This document shows positions 1 to 7,603 of a stretch of DNA of 32,549 bases, in pieces. The notes below the pieces were generated by a model, which was given only the letters and a program-made list of their open reading frames with translations, was not told the DNA's origin and ran no database searches. The stretch is from a virus: the IMG/VR virus record IMGVR_UViG_3300028024_000173, positions 1 to 32,549 of that record, one strand, 5' to 3'. Position 1 is the first letter of the stretch; each line of letters starts with the position of its first letter. A program made the translations under genes and the position numbers.

Positions 1-285
1 ATGCCACGTTTACCAAAACGCACTTGGACTCGGGAAGGCATCAAAGCGGAAATCCGCGACCGCGGCATCACGCTTGAAGCCTTGTCGAAATCCTGGGGCT
101 ACAGCCCGAAAGCCGTTACCCACACTTTGTCGCGACCCTGGCCCGCCATCGAAGCCCGTATCGCCGAATTTCTCGGCATTCCCGCGACCGAACTTTGGCC
201 AGAGCGGTACCGCGCTGACGGATCGCCGGCCGGTGCTGCTGGCAACTATGCCGCCCGCCGCCCTGAGACTCAGGCCGCCGCCTGA
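1..285 (+). CDS. ner: Ner-like DNA-binding transcriptional repressor
   Basis: The 94-residue protein matches the Mu Ner/Nlp family along its first 70 residues. It has an N-terminal W-T-R-E-G segment, a helix-turn-helix around residues 25-47 (LEALSKSWGYSPKAVTHTL) and the family's closing motif ELWPERYR near residues 64-71. Known Ner proteins bind the early control region and damp early transcription after induction. It is first in a rightward early cluster that leads to the transposase, as in Mu. The ATG is at base 1 of the window, so no ribosome site or operator can be seen, and a slightly earlier start cannot be excluded. The Ala/Pro-rich tail after residue 73 is longer than in Mu Ner. Confidence 0.92.
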   Translation: MPRLPKRTWTREGIKAEIRDRGITLEALSKSWGYSPKAVTHTLSRPWPAIEARIAEFLGIPATELWPERYRADGSPAGAAGNYAARRPETQAAA

Positions 286-358
286 TCCGCTCTGAATTGA
301 CGCAAGCCTAGTCCCTCACGCTCTCCCCGGACAGTCAAAACGACAAGGTTATTTGAAC
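286..358. promoter_or_regulatory. Short gap between ner and the ParB-like gene
   Basis: These 73 bases hold no ORF. A TTGACG at 298-303 could be a -35 element, but no convincing -10 follows at 16-18 bases. AAGG at 345-348 is the likely ribosome site for the next gene, 10 bases before the ATG at 359. A promoter is possible but unproven; read-through from the ner transcript is equally likely. Confidence 0.25.
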
Positions 359-1174
359 ATGGCAACCAAGATCCTCTCTATTCCCCTGGCGCAAATCTCT
401 GTTGAAGGGCGCTTGCGTTCCGTTGACCCGGATTGGGCGGCCGGCCTGGCTCTCTCCATCGAGCAAGTCGGGTTACATACACCGGTCTTGGTCGCCAAGG
501 CAGGCGACGGTTATCGCCTTGTGGCGGGCGCTCATCGCTTCCAGGCCGTCAAATCTCTGGGGTGGGAGAAAATCGAGGCATCTATCGTTGACGGCAATAA
601 GCTGGAATTGCGCCTCCAGGAAATTGACGAAAACCTCTTCCGCCGCGAACTAAATGCACTCGACCGGGCGACCTTCCTTGCCGAGCGTCACGCGATCTAC
701 GAGGAATTGCACCCGGAAACGAAGAAGGGCGCGGCCGGTGCTGCCGTCCGCTGGCATGCGAGCGAAAAGTTTTCGTTTGCATCCGAGACGGCGGAAAAGC
801 TCGGCCTTTCCGAGCGCTCCATTCAGCTTTCAATAGCGCGCTACCGCAATATCCACGCCGATGTGCGCCAGCAAATCAACGGCACCTGGATTGCCAACAA
901 GGGCAGCGAGCTTGATGCGCTTGCCCGTCTTTCACCAGCCGAACAGAAAAAGGCGGTCAAACTCGTCCTTCGTGAGAAAGACCCGCTGCCGTCCATCGGC
1001 GCCGCCGCCCGCGAAATCAATGGCACTCGCGACGCCATCAATTCCGATGAAGACAAGGCGTTGCTGAAGCTGATGGCAGTCTGGCGCGGCAGCACCGCCG
1101 CCACACGCGGCGCCTTCATTGCATGGCTCGACGAAGAGGGCGAGTTGGGCGGCCGAAAAAAGAAAGCGGCTTGA
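359..1174 (+). CDS. ParB/Spo0J N-terminal domain protein
   Basis: The 271-residue protein starts with a ParB N-terminal (ParBc) domain: IPLAQISVEGRLR, then an IEQVGLHTPVLV segment and the box GAHRFQAV, which corresponds to the GERRxRA box of ParB, within about residues 5-80. The middle, around residues 125-160, has a helix-turn-helix look (TAEKLGLSERSIQLSIARY), as in ParB KorB-like domains. Related proteins bind DNA and some bind CTP. No ParA partner is visible nearby, so plasmid-type partition is unlikely; a regulatory or transposition-accessory role is inferred from its place between ner and A. TTG at 353 is an in-frame alternative start, but ATG 359 is better placed after AAGG. Confidence 0.8.
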   Translation: MATKILSIPLAQISVEGRLRSVDPDWAAGLALSIEQVGLHTPVLVAKAGDGYRLVAGAHRFQAVKSLGWEKIEASIVDGNKLELRLQEIDENLFRRELNALDRATFLAERHAIYEELHPETKKGAAGAAVRWHASEKFSFASETAEKLGLSERSIQLSIARYRNIHADVRQQINGTWIANKGSELDALARLSPAEQKKAVKLVLREKDPLPSIGAAAREINGTRDAINSDEDKALLKLMAVWRGSTAATRGAFIAWLDEEGELGGRKKKAA

Positions 1175-1196
1175 TCAGGAAGGCGGGGTTTAGATC

Positions 1197-1664
1197 ATGG
1201 CGCGCATAAAAGGCGATAGCCGGACAGCCGATCTCCTAAGCTGGTTGCCGCCGGAGCCTGTCCAATCTTTCGATAGCGAAACCGTCCGCGCCGCATCCCT
1301 TCACGCGGGGCTATGCCGGGCACTGAAAGAGGCTCTTAGAAGCTGCAACAAGTCTCGCGAGCAGGTCGCGGAAGAAATGTCCGAGTACCTCGGCGAAGAC
1401 GTTAGCAAAAACATGCTCGACGCCTATGCCTCGGAAGCACGCGCCGAACACATCATTAATGTCATTCGGTTTATCGCACTGATCAGTGCGACACGCGATC
1501 AACGCCTATTGAACTGGATCGCCGAAATGTTCGGGTGGGCGGTAATTGATCAGCGGTACTTGCCGGCGATCAACGTCGCTTTACTGGCCGATAAGAAAGA
1601 GGAAATCGAGCGGCAGCTTCAGGTGGCGCAGCGGAACCTGAAGAACGGGAGCGCCGGGCTATGA
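1197..1664 (+). CDS. Uncharacterised protein directly upstream of transposase A
   Basis: This 155-residue soluble protein has no signal peptide or membrane segment. Residues 35-75 contain a possible DNA-binding helical stretch (ALRSCNKSREQVAEEMSEYL) resembling a divergent helix-turn-helix, and the C-terminal 25 residues form a charged helix that could be a coiled coil. It overlaps the transposase start by four bases (ATGA), so the two are probably translationally coupled. Similar short proteins lie before A in other alphaproteobacterial Mu-like phages, but I know of no assigned function. A role in regulation or in transposition is inference from position alone. Confidence 0.7.
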   Translation: MARIKGDSRTADLLSWLPPEPVQSFDSETVRAASLHAGLCRALKEALRSCNKSREQVAEEMSEYLGEDVSKNMLDAYASEARAEHIINVIRFIALISATRDQRLLNWIAEMFGWAVIDQRYLPAINVALLADKKEEIERQLQVAQRNLKNGSAGL

Positions 1665-3604
1665 AGCAATGGTTTACGCCCGCCGATCTCGCTGCTTTGG
1701 CCTTGCCCGGCATGCCAGCCACAGCACGCGCCGTGCAGTTGATGGCGCAGCGTGAGAATTGGAAGCGCCCCGACTGGCAGTGGCCAACCAATGAGCAAGG
1801 GCGCTGGCGGCGCCGAGAAGCGCGCGGCGGTGGCGTCGAATATCACTATTCGCTGTTGCCGACCCGCGCACGGGCCAAGATCGTTTCAATGCATGTGACG
1901 CCCACTGGCGACGAGCGCGCCGAGGCAAAAGCCGACCTGTCACACCGTGAAATGTGGTCATTCTTCGATGCGCTCCCCGAGAGGAAAAAAGAAAAGGCAC
2001 GTGAGAAGCTTGCGGCGCTGGATGAGATCAACGCATTGATCATTTCCGGCATGCACAAGGACATCGCTTGCCAGATGGTTGCGACGCAACGGGATATAGC
2101 GCTGCGCACTGTCTACAATTGGCGCGGGCTTGTGGCTGGAAAAGACCGGGCTGATTGGTTGCCATATCTCGCGCCACGCCACGTCGGCACGATGACTGAG
2201 GCGCCCTGTGATGCGGGAGCCTGGGAATATCTCAAGGCCGACTATCTCCGCCTGGAACGGCCGAACTTTTCAGATTGCTACCGCCGCTTGACGCGCATTG
2301 CCGAGGGCAAGGGTTGGACCATCCCGAGCAACGATGCCCTATTGCGGCGCGTCCAGGCGTTGCCGGCTCCGCTGCTGGTTCTGGCACGTGATGGCGTTGA
2401 GGCCCTCAAGCGCATGTTCCCAGCCCAGGAGCGCGACCGTTCGGTATTTCATGCGCTCGAAGCGGTCAATGCTGACGGCCATAAGTGGGACGTTTGGGTC
2501 CGCTGGCCCGATGGTGATATCGGCAGACCTGTCATGGTCGGCTTTCAGGACCTCTATTCCGGCATGATCCTGTCATGGCGCGTTGACCGGACTGAAAACA
2601 AAGAGACGGTGCGCCTTGCCCTCGGTGATTTGATCGAGACATTCGGCATCCCCGACCATTGCTGGTTGGATAATGGCCGCAACTTTGCAAGTAAGTGGCT
2701 GACCGGCGGTATCCCCAACCGCTACCGCTTCAAAGTTCGCGACGAGGAACCGGCCGGCATTCTCACAACTGTGGGAACCGAAGTCCATTGGACCACGCCC
2801 TATAGCGGGCAGTCGAAGCCGATTGAGCGGGCATGGCGGGACATGGCGCAGAGCATCGCGAAGGACCCGCGATTTGCTGGTGCCTGGACCGGAAACACGG
2901 TCGCGGCCAAGCCAGAGAATTACGGCAGCAACGCCGTCGATCTCGACATCTTTATTCAGGTCGTGGGCGAAGGGATCGCGGAACACAATGCCCGCCTCGG
3001 TCGCACGTCGCGCATCGCTGCCGGCCGTTCGTTACGCGATGTGTTCATGACCTCTTACGAGGTAAGTCCGATCCGTAAAGCAACCCCGGAGCAGCGCCGC
3101 CTTTGGCTGCTCGCCGCCGAGGGTATCCGGTCTGATACCGTCAACGGTTCCATGCGGATTGAAGGAAACCGTTATTGGGCGGAATTCCTGCACGCCTTTC
3201 GCGGCCAAAAACTGGTCGCACGGTTCGATCCGCAAAGCCTGCATGACGGCATCCATGTCTATCGCCTTGATGGCGCCTATGTCGGCTATGCCGACTGCAT
3301 CGAAGCGGCCGGCTTCAACGATGTGAACGCGGCCCGCTCGCATGCCCAGACACGCCGCGCTTGGATGCGCGCCCAAACGGAGATGCTGAAGGCGGAACGC
3401 AAGCTATCGATTGAGGAAGTGGCGGCCATGTTGCCGACCATTGAGGAACCTGCACCGTTGCCCGAAACAAAGATCGTGCGGCCTGTCTTCGGAAATCTCG
3501 CGATGAAACCAGAAACCGAGATCGACCCCGACCGGGACGAAGACGAGGTGCTGACCAATTTTGGCCGGGGATTGGCCCTGGTCAAAAATAACGCCGACCT
3601 CTGA
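1661..3604 (+). CDS. A: Mu-type DDE transposase (gpA)
   Basis: The 647-residue product fits the MuA family (about 660 residues). The N-terminus has the Mu winged-helix DNA-binding domain (residues about 3-70, with KQWFTPADLAALALPGMPAT). Helix-turn-helix end-binding domains follow, then an RNase H-fold core. The catalytic triad is visible as D272 (in NADGHKWDV), D337 (in WLDNGRNF) and E389 (in SKPIERAWRDM), with spacings like D269, D336 and E392 of MuA. The C-terminus (about 470-647) corresponds to the Mu transposase C-terminal beta-barrel and the B-interacting tail. The enzyme nicks phage ends and joins them to target DNA. No frameshift or lost catalytic residue is seen. Confidence 0.97.
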   Translation: MKQWFTPADLAALALPGMPATARAVQLMAQRENWKRPDWQWPTNEQGRWRRREARGGGVEYHYSLLPTRARAKIVSMHVTPTGDERAEAKADLSHREMWSFFDALPERKKEKAREKLAALDEINALIISGMHKDIACQMVATQRDIALRTVYNWRGLVAGKDRADWLPYLAPRHVGTMTEAPCDAGAWEYLKADYLRLERPNFSDCYRRLTRIAEGKGWTIPSNDALLRRVQALPAPLLVLARDGVEALKRMFPAQERDRSVFHALEAVNADGHKWDVWVRWPDGDIGRPVMVGFQDLYSGMILSWRVDRTENKETVRLALGDLIETFGIPDHCWLDNGRNFASKWLTGGIPNRYRFKVRDEEPAGILTTVGTEVHWTTPYSGQSKPIERAWRDMAQSIAKDPRFAGAWTGNTVAAKPENYGSNAVDLDIFIQVVGEGIAEHNARLGRTSRIAAGRSLRDVFMTSYEVSPIRKATPEQRRLWLLAAEGIRSDTVNGSMRIEGNRYWAEFLHAFRGQKLVARFDPQSLHDGIHVYRLDGAYVGYADCIEAAGFNDVNAARSHAQTRRAWMRAQTEMLKAERKLSIEEVAAMLPTIEEPAPLPETKIVRPVFGNLAMKPETEIDPDRDEDEVLTNFGRGLALVKNNADL

Positions 3605-3651
3605 TGCAACGGAGGCCGGCGCAAATGCAACCACAAACAGGAGCAGCCTAT

Positions 3652-4620
3652 ATGAACGCGATTACTGCTGACAAGGGTACTTTCAGCAACGAACACCAAG
3701 ACGCCCTGCGCGACGAAGTGCGGGCCATCATGGAACGTGAGGGAATGTCTCAAGCCGATGTCTCGAAGGCATCCGGCGTCAAGTACGGCACCTTCACCGC
3801 TTGGTTGAGCGGTACTTATGCGGGCCGCAATGAGAATGTGGCGGCCGAGGTGCAAATCTGGCTTGAGGCTCGAAAAGAGCAACAGAACACCCTCACGAAG
3901 ATCCCGCAAGCACCGGGCTTCCAAGCCACGACAACGGCTCGGCACATTCTCGACGTGCTGAGCTTCGCCCAGGCTTCGCCTGATTTCGTGTTGGTCGTGG
4001 GGGGCGCCGGCATCGGCAAAACAACATCGCTGAGGCGCTATCAGGAAACCAATCCAAACGTTTGGATGATTACCATGTCTCCGACCAGCTCGTCTCCGCA
4101 TGCACTCTTGATGGAGCTTTGCGAAGAAATGCGCCTCTCCGAACGTCAGCCAATGAAGCTAATGCGCGCTATCGGCCGCAAGGTTGCAGGCTCCAGTGGC
4201 CTTATTATCGTGGATGAGGCACAGCACCTTACATCGAAAGCGATTGATCAGCTTCGGTCTATTTTTGATCTCGGCGGCGTCGGTGTCGCGTTGGCGGGAA
4301 ATGAAACAGTCTATAGCCGCCTGGAGGGCGAAGGCCGCAAGGCCGGCTTCGCGCAGATGTATAGCCGCATTGGCATGCGAATTACGCGACCCAAACCACA
4401 TGCACAAGACATCTGCGCGCTGATCAAGGCCTGGGGCATTGAGGACAAGGATCAGGCCGATCTGCTGAAAGTCATTGCCCGCAAGCCGGGCGCCCTTCGC
4501 GGCATGACGAAGGCTCTAAAGCTTGCCTCTATGCTCGCGGCCGGCGACGGGGCGCCGCTCGGCACCAAGCATATCAAACAAGCGTGGTCCCAACTTTCCA
4601 GCCAAGACCTCGCGGCGTAA
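3652..4620 (+). CDS. B: Mu B-type AAA+ ATPase, target DNA activator
   Basis: The 322-residue product has an N-terminal helix-turn-helix (SQADVSKASGVKYGTFTAWL) and an AAA+ core with Walker A GGAGIGKTT (G117-T125) and Walker B LIIVDEA (L184 onwards, D188 E189). A C-terminal helical domain ends in a region rich in K/R and Q. MuB binds DNA with ATP, directs transposition to B-coated target DNA and stimulates A. The gene follows A with at most a one-base overlap. Three in-frame starts exist: ATG 3604, ATG 3625 after GGAGG at 3611, and ATG 3652 after CAGGAG at 3639. I prefer 3652 because spacing is good and the protein then starts near the helix-turn-helix, but 3625 is also plausible. Confidence 0.93.
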   Translation: MNAITADKGTFSNEHQDALRDEVRAIMEREGMSQADVSKASGVKYGTFTAWLSGTYAGRNENVAAEVQIWLEARKEQQNTLTKIPQAPGFQATTTARHILDVLSFAQASPDFVLVVGGAGIGKTTSLRRYQETNPNVWMITMSPTSSSPHALLMELCEEMRLSERQPMKLMRAIGRKVAGSSGLIIVDEAQHLTSKAIDQLRSIFDLGGVGVALAGNETVYSRLEGEGRKAGFAQMYSRIGMRITRPKPHAQDICALIKAWGIEDKDQADLLKVIARKPGALRGMTKALKLASMLAAGDGAPLGTKHIKQAWSQLSSQDLAA

Positions 4621-4631
4621 TGGGGGCAGCC

Positions 4632-4841
4632 ATGTTGTCGAACGAACTTCGCAATATTGCCGCCGCAATTGCAGCCCTTCCGATTGACGGCGCCCATCGT
4701 CCCGATCTGGCGCAAAGGCTCGATGCTATTGCGGCCGGCGTCGAGAGCTTGGAAGCGATCACCATTCCTGACTATGTGCGCGTTATCCCGGCCGATTGCC
4801 GGGATAACGTCCTCGCCTTCCGAAAGGCGGGTGCCATATGA
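4632..4841 (+). CDS. Small uncharacterised early protein
   Basis: This product of about 69 residues begins LSNELRNIAAAIAALPIDG and looks helical and acidic. ATG 4632 follows a GGGGGC run; the alternative ATG 4620 overlaps the stop of B and would add four residues. Its stop overlaps the next start (ATGA at 4838-4841), so it belongs to the early operon. I recognise no domain. Its 3' end carries a perfect 12-bp inverted repeat (4781-4809), so selection on this stretch may be for DNA or RNA structure as well as protein. Confidence 0.6.
   Translation: MLSNELRNIAAAIAALPIDGAHRPDLAQRLDAIAAGVESLEAITIPDYVRVIPADCRDNVLAFRKAGAI
4781..4809. repeat. Perfect 12-bp inverted repeat inside an early gene
   Basis: CGTTATCCCGGC (4781-4792) is followed by a 5-base loop CGATT and the exact reverse complement GCCGGGATAACG (4798-4809). 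It lies in the 3' part of the small gene after B. No T-run follows, so it is not a standard intrinsic terminator. The arms contain TTATCCC, the first seven bases of a DnaA-box-like word (TTATCCACA), and a DnaA-domain gene starts 355 bases downstream. Confidence 0.85.
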
Positions 4842-5167
4842 GCGCAAAGGCATTTGAGACGGGTGAACCCATAACACTCACGGCTGGCAGCGACGCTGCT
4901 ACCGGCAAGGTGGTAGCTCATTGGCTGGCCGATCAAAGGCAGGTGCTGGCGATCAGCTTTGGTGATGGGAGCCGACACGCCATCGTTGTCGATCTCAAAA
5001 ACGGCATAGACGGGAAATCGTCTGTCATCGTCGGGCCGGTGAACATGATAACGGCCCGTCAAGTCGCCCTCACGTTGCTCTCTGGTCGCCGGCCGCTACT
5101 CTCTGTGGCGGCCGAGGCCAACATTCTGGCGGTGGCCCTCATTGCGTTGACGGAAGGTGCGGCATGA
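4838..5167 (+). CDS. Uncharacterised early protein
   Basis: The 109-residue protein is predicted soluble, with beta-strand-like segments in the first 70 residues (ITLTAGSDAATGKVVAHWLA, then VLAISFGDGSRHAIVVDL) and a hydrophobic helical C-terminus (ANILAVALIALTEGAA) that is too short and mixed to call a membrane segment. It overlaps both neighbours by four bases (ATGA), which places it firmly in a translationally coupled early operon with the DnaA-domain gene. No family is recognised. Confidence 0.65.
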   Translation: MSAKAFETGEPITLTAGSDAATGKVVAHWLADQRQVLAISFGDGSRHAIVVDLKNGIDGKSSVIVGPVNMITARQVALTLLSGRRPLLSVAAEANILAVALIALTEGAA

Positions 5168-5649
5168 GTGCGTCACGACCAACTTTGTCGCCCGCCGTCA
5201 TTCAGCAGCATATCGCGAAGAGCTACGGTCTTGATGTTCGCCTGTTTAAGTCGAAGCGGCGAACCCGTCATTTAATTCGGCCGCGCCAGATTGCCATCTG
5301 GCTTACTAGAGAACTAATGCCGCTGTACTCGCTGGTGCAGATCGGTCGCGCTTACAACCGCGATCACACGACCGTTATGCATGCCATCCGCAAGATTGAA
5401 GAGATGTCACGTCGATCATCATCGTTCTTCGACATGCTGACGATCATCCAAGACGATATCCTCGCGACCACGCGGCCCGCCGATCCGAAAGATGTTTCGG
5501 ATGAGCTACAGGCCCGAGAGCTGGCAAGGACGGTTTCGTTGGGCTTGTCATTGCTCGCCAAGAGCGATCCCGCCGCCACAATCCGCATCTTCGAGCCTAT
5601 CGCCAAGCGGATTGCTTCGGGCCTGGAATCTACAGAGGCAACACAATGA
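5164..5649 (+). CDS. Stand-alone DnaA domain IV-like DNA-binding protein
   Basis: Residues 10-81 of 161 match the C-terminal DNA-binding domain (domain IV) of the replication initiator DnaA. Visible hallmarks are KSKRRTR (29-35), RPRQIAIWLTREL (39-51), a LVQIGRAYNRDHTTV stretch (57-71) and the signature RDHTTVMHAIRKIE (66-79). In DnaA this domain reads DnaA boxes, with the H-T-T residues contacting bases. No AAA+ domain is present, so the protein cannot open an origin by itself. The remaining 80 residues are helical with no known domain. It lies in the transposition operon, so it may act as a repressor, recruit host replication proteins, or compete with host DnaA; all three are inference. Confidence 0.85.
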   Translation: MSASRPTLSPAVIQQHIAKSYGLDVRLFKSKRRTRHLIRPRQIAIWLTRELMPLYSLVQIGRAYNRDHTTVMHAIRKIEEMSRRSSSFFDMLTIIQDDILATTRPADPKDVSDELQARELARTVSLGLSLLAKSDPAATIRIFEPIAKRIASGLESTEATQ

Positions 5650-5759
5650 TGCGGGCACTCCTGGCGCGACTATTCGGCCGCCGCCGCAAAGCTCAGGCGC
5701 TCCCGCATTTTGAGCGGCTGCTGATTGGTAACACGATCACCACAAGGAAGGGTAAGTAA
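5646..5759 (+). CDS. Tiny basic protein ORF (37 aa)
   Basis: An ATG at 5646 overlaps the DnaA-domain stop (ATGA) and is preceded at a good distance by AGAGG (5634-5638). It opens a 37-codon frame ending in TAA at 5757-5759, three bases before the next gene. The product is basic with an early FGRRRK cluster. Tight packing with both neighbours and a proper ribosome site argue for a real small gene, or a leader that couples translation to the DUF3164 gene. No homologue is recognised. Confidence 0.5.
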   Translation: MMRALLARLFGRRRKAQALPHFERLLIGNTITTRKGK

Positions 5760-5761
5760 CT

Positions 5762-6388
5762 ATGACCACTGAGACCACCACCGCTATACCGGCCGGAATG
5801 ATGATGGACGCCAAGGGACGTTTCGTCCCCGAACATCTCGTGGGCGATCTCGACAAATTGCAGGACCAACTTGTCAAGGCCGTGATGGGGTATGCCGAGC
5901 CGCTATCATCCCAGATTTCACGCTTTAAGGTGCATACGTTCGATGACGTCCACAGCTTCATGGCGCTGGCGGCCGAAAAATATGGGGCGAAGCCGCGTGG
6001 GCAGAAAGGCAACATGACGTTTCAGAGTTACGACGGTTGCCTGAAGCTGATTGTCGCCGTTCAAGACCGCCTCGACTTTGGCCCCGAGCTTCAGACGGCG
6101 AAAGACCTGGTTGATGAATGCATAGCCGAATGGGCCTCCGATAGCAGGGGAGAAATCCGAAAGCTTGTCACTCACGCCTTTGATGTCGATAAGGCGGGAA
6201 AGATCGACCGCGGAGCGCTTTTCTCTTTGCGGCGACTCAACATCGATGATCCGCGTTGGCTTCGGGCAATGGAAGCCATCGGCGACAGCATGCGCGTCAC
6301 CGGTTCTAAGACCTATATCCGGCTTTATCGCCGCCCCTCGGCAACCGACAAATGGTCGCTTGTCACCATTGATCTTGCAGCGGCTTGA
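5762..6388 (+). CDS. DUF3164 family phage protein
   Basis: The 208-residue product matches the DUF3164 family of Mu-like phages. It opens with an IPAGMMMDAKGRFVPEHLV segment, a typical 'D-x-x-G-R-x-V-P' start. A long helical middle and a conserved C-terminal half follow (IDDPRWLRAMEAIGDSMRV, then TYIRLYRR). The family sits in the early or middle operon of transposable phages next to host-nuclease inhibitor and GemA genes; its biochemical role is unknown to me. Database copies are sometimes wrongly named sulfate transporter, but no membrane segment is present here. The ATG at 5762 follows an AAGGAAGGG ribosome site. Confidence 0.85.
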   Translation: MTTETTTAIPAGMMMDAKGRFVPEHLVGDLDKLQDQLVKAVMGYAEPLSSQISRFKVHTFDDVHSFMALAAEKYGAKPRGQKGNMTFQSYDGCLKLIVAVQDRLDFGPELQTAKDLVDECIAEWASDSRGEIRKLVTHAFDVDKAGKIDRGALFSLRRLNIDDPRWLRAMEAIGDSMRVTGSKTYIRLYRRPSATDKWSLVTIDLAAA

Positions 6389-6399
6389 GGCAGGCAGCG

Positions 6400-6864
6400 G
6401 TGACACCCGACCAGATCGCCGAGCTGCTGGCATGCGAGGACTGCGCCTATGACAACGTTGCACACTGGCGTCGCATCGTGTCACCAGACGCCCGGCGATC
6501 TTGGGAACGGGCCGCACGGCAGGCCATGGATCGGATGAAACAGGCGGCAATGGGGCTCGTCGGCGGCCCCATCGGGCGAAACGCTCTTTCGGTGTTGATG
6601 CGTGAACGCATCGACGATCTCGCTCGCGAAATGACTGGTATAGAAATCGTCATCGCCCCGGCCGATTGGCCAGCCTATCTCGAAAGTCTCGATGGTCGGG
6701 GTTGGTTGATGGGTGAAAGTGAGCGCGATAGAGCCGCGCGCCGGATAGCCGGCCGGCAGAAACAGAACCATCGCTACATCGTGAAGCTCGCCCGCATTTT
6801 GGCGCTGGGCCTCGAACACCCCGCCATGGTGCCGGTAAATCCTACATCCTCGGAGGCAGCATGA
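6400..6864 (+). CDS. Uncharacterised early/middle protein
   Basis: The product of about 154 residues is predicted soluble and mostly helical, with two cysteines in ACEDCAYD near the N-terminus and a basic C-terminal stretch (RAARRIAGRQKQNHRYIVKLAR). GTG 6400 follows GAGG at 6387-6390 with good spacing. TTG 6385, overlapping the upstream stop, is an alternative that adds five residues. It is in one operon with DUF3164 and gemA. I do not recognise the family; the basic C-terminus would fit nucleic acid binding, but that is a guess. Confidence 0.7.
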   Translation: MTPDQIAELLACEDCAYDNVAHWRRIVSPDARRSWERAARQAMDRMKQAAMGLVGGPIGRNALSVLMRERIDDLAREMTGIEIVIAPADWPAYLESLDGRGWLMGESERDRAARRIAGRQKQNHRYIVKLARILALGLEHPAMVPVNPTSSEAA

Positions 6865-7148
6865 ATGAACCTCGCGTAATAGCCGCCCTTGACCTCGCTT
6901 GCTTATTGCAGGTGCTGGGCGCCCGTCTGTCAACATTGGCGCCAGAAGAGCGCGTCAGATTGCGCCGTTATACGGTGCGCGGAATGGCAGCTCTCAATGG
7001 CCGGCCGTTGCCGGCCGGTGAAGAAATCGACTTGCCGACTGGGCTTGCTGCGTTCGATGCAATCTGTTCGGCATTGGTCGGCCTGGGTATCTCAAACGCC
7101 GAGTTGGCCGCGCACTTCAACGATGGCGCGTTGAACCGGACACGCTAG
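6861..7148 (+). CDS. Small uncharacterised middle-operon protein
   Basis: This 95-residue protein starts at ATG 6861, overlapping the previous stop (ATGA) and following GGAGG at 6851-6855. The sequence is helical (DLACLLQVLGARLSTLAPEE, then GLAAFDAICSALVGLGISNA) without a membrane segment. It lies immediately before gemA. No domain is recognised; small helical proteins of this size are common here in Mu-like phages of alphaproteobacteria. Confidence 0.65.
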   Translation: MNEPRVIAALDLACLLQVLGARLSTLAPEERVRLRRYTVRGMAALNGRPLPAGEEIDLPTGLAAFDAICSALVGLGISNAELAAHFNDGALNRTR

Positions 7149-7159
7149 GAGCCGCGACG

Positions 7160-7603
7160 ATGACGAACACAACTGACCCTCGCCGGGCGGAGATTGCCAA
7201 GATTAAGATCGGGCAAAAGGAGCTTCGCCTTGATGAAGAGACTTATAGGGCAATGCTGAAGGCGCGGACGGGATGCCGATCTGCTGCCGATCTGACAGGC
7301 ATCCAACGGCGAGCGATCCTTGATCACATGGCAAGCCTCGGTGCCTTCAAAGGGCATGCGAAGCCAGCCCGCAATGCCGTGGCGCGCAAGGTCTTCGCGC
7401 TTTGGGATGAGTTGGCCAAGGCGGGCAAGGTACGCGATACATCGCGCGAAGCGCTGCGCGCTTTCGTTCGTCGTCAGACTATCAACAAGAAGCAACCGGA
7501 GGGTATTGGCGACCCGGAATGGCTGACGGCAAAGGACGCAATCCGGGTCATCGAAGCGTTGAAGGCATGGTTAGAGAGGGACGGCAATGGAAAGCTTGCG
7601 TGA
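7160..7603 (+). CDS. gemA: GemA / Mu gp16-like regulatory protein
   Basis: The 147-residue protein matches the Mu gp16/GemA family (DUF1018). Family features seen are the opening AKIKIGQKELRLDEETYRAM, a 'L-T-G-I-Q-R-R-A-I-L-D-H' helix near residues 50-65, a central FALWDELAKAGKVRD and a C-terminal WLTAKDAIRVIEALKAW. Mu GemA is reported to influence host gene expression and DNA gyrase or supercoiling; the mechanism is not firmly established. It has an AGGAG ribosome site starting at 7148 and overlaps the Mor-like gene by 17 bases, matching the Mu order gp16 then gp17/mor. Confidence 0.92.
   Translation: MTNTTDPRRAEIAKIKIGQKELRLDEETYRAMLKARTGCRSAADLTGIQRRAILDHMASLGAFKGHAKPARNAVARKVFALWDELAKAGKVRDTSREALRAFVRRQTINKKQPEGIGDPEWLTAKDAIRVIEALKAWLERDGNGKLA

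Noticed and set aside
3286-4101. 271-codon open frame on the - strand
   Set aside because: It lies across the A and B genes, both strongly supported; the translation looks like a low-complexity shadow.
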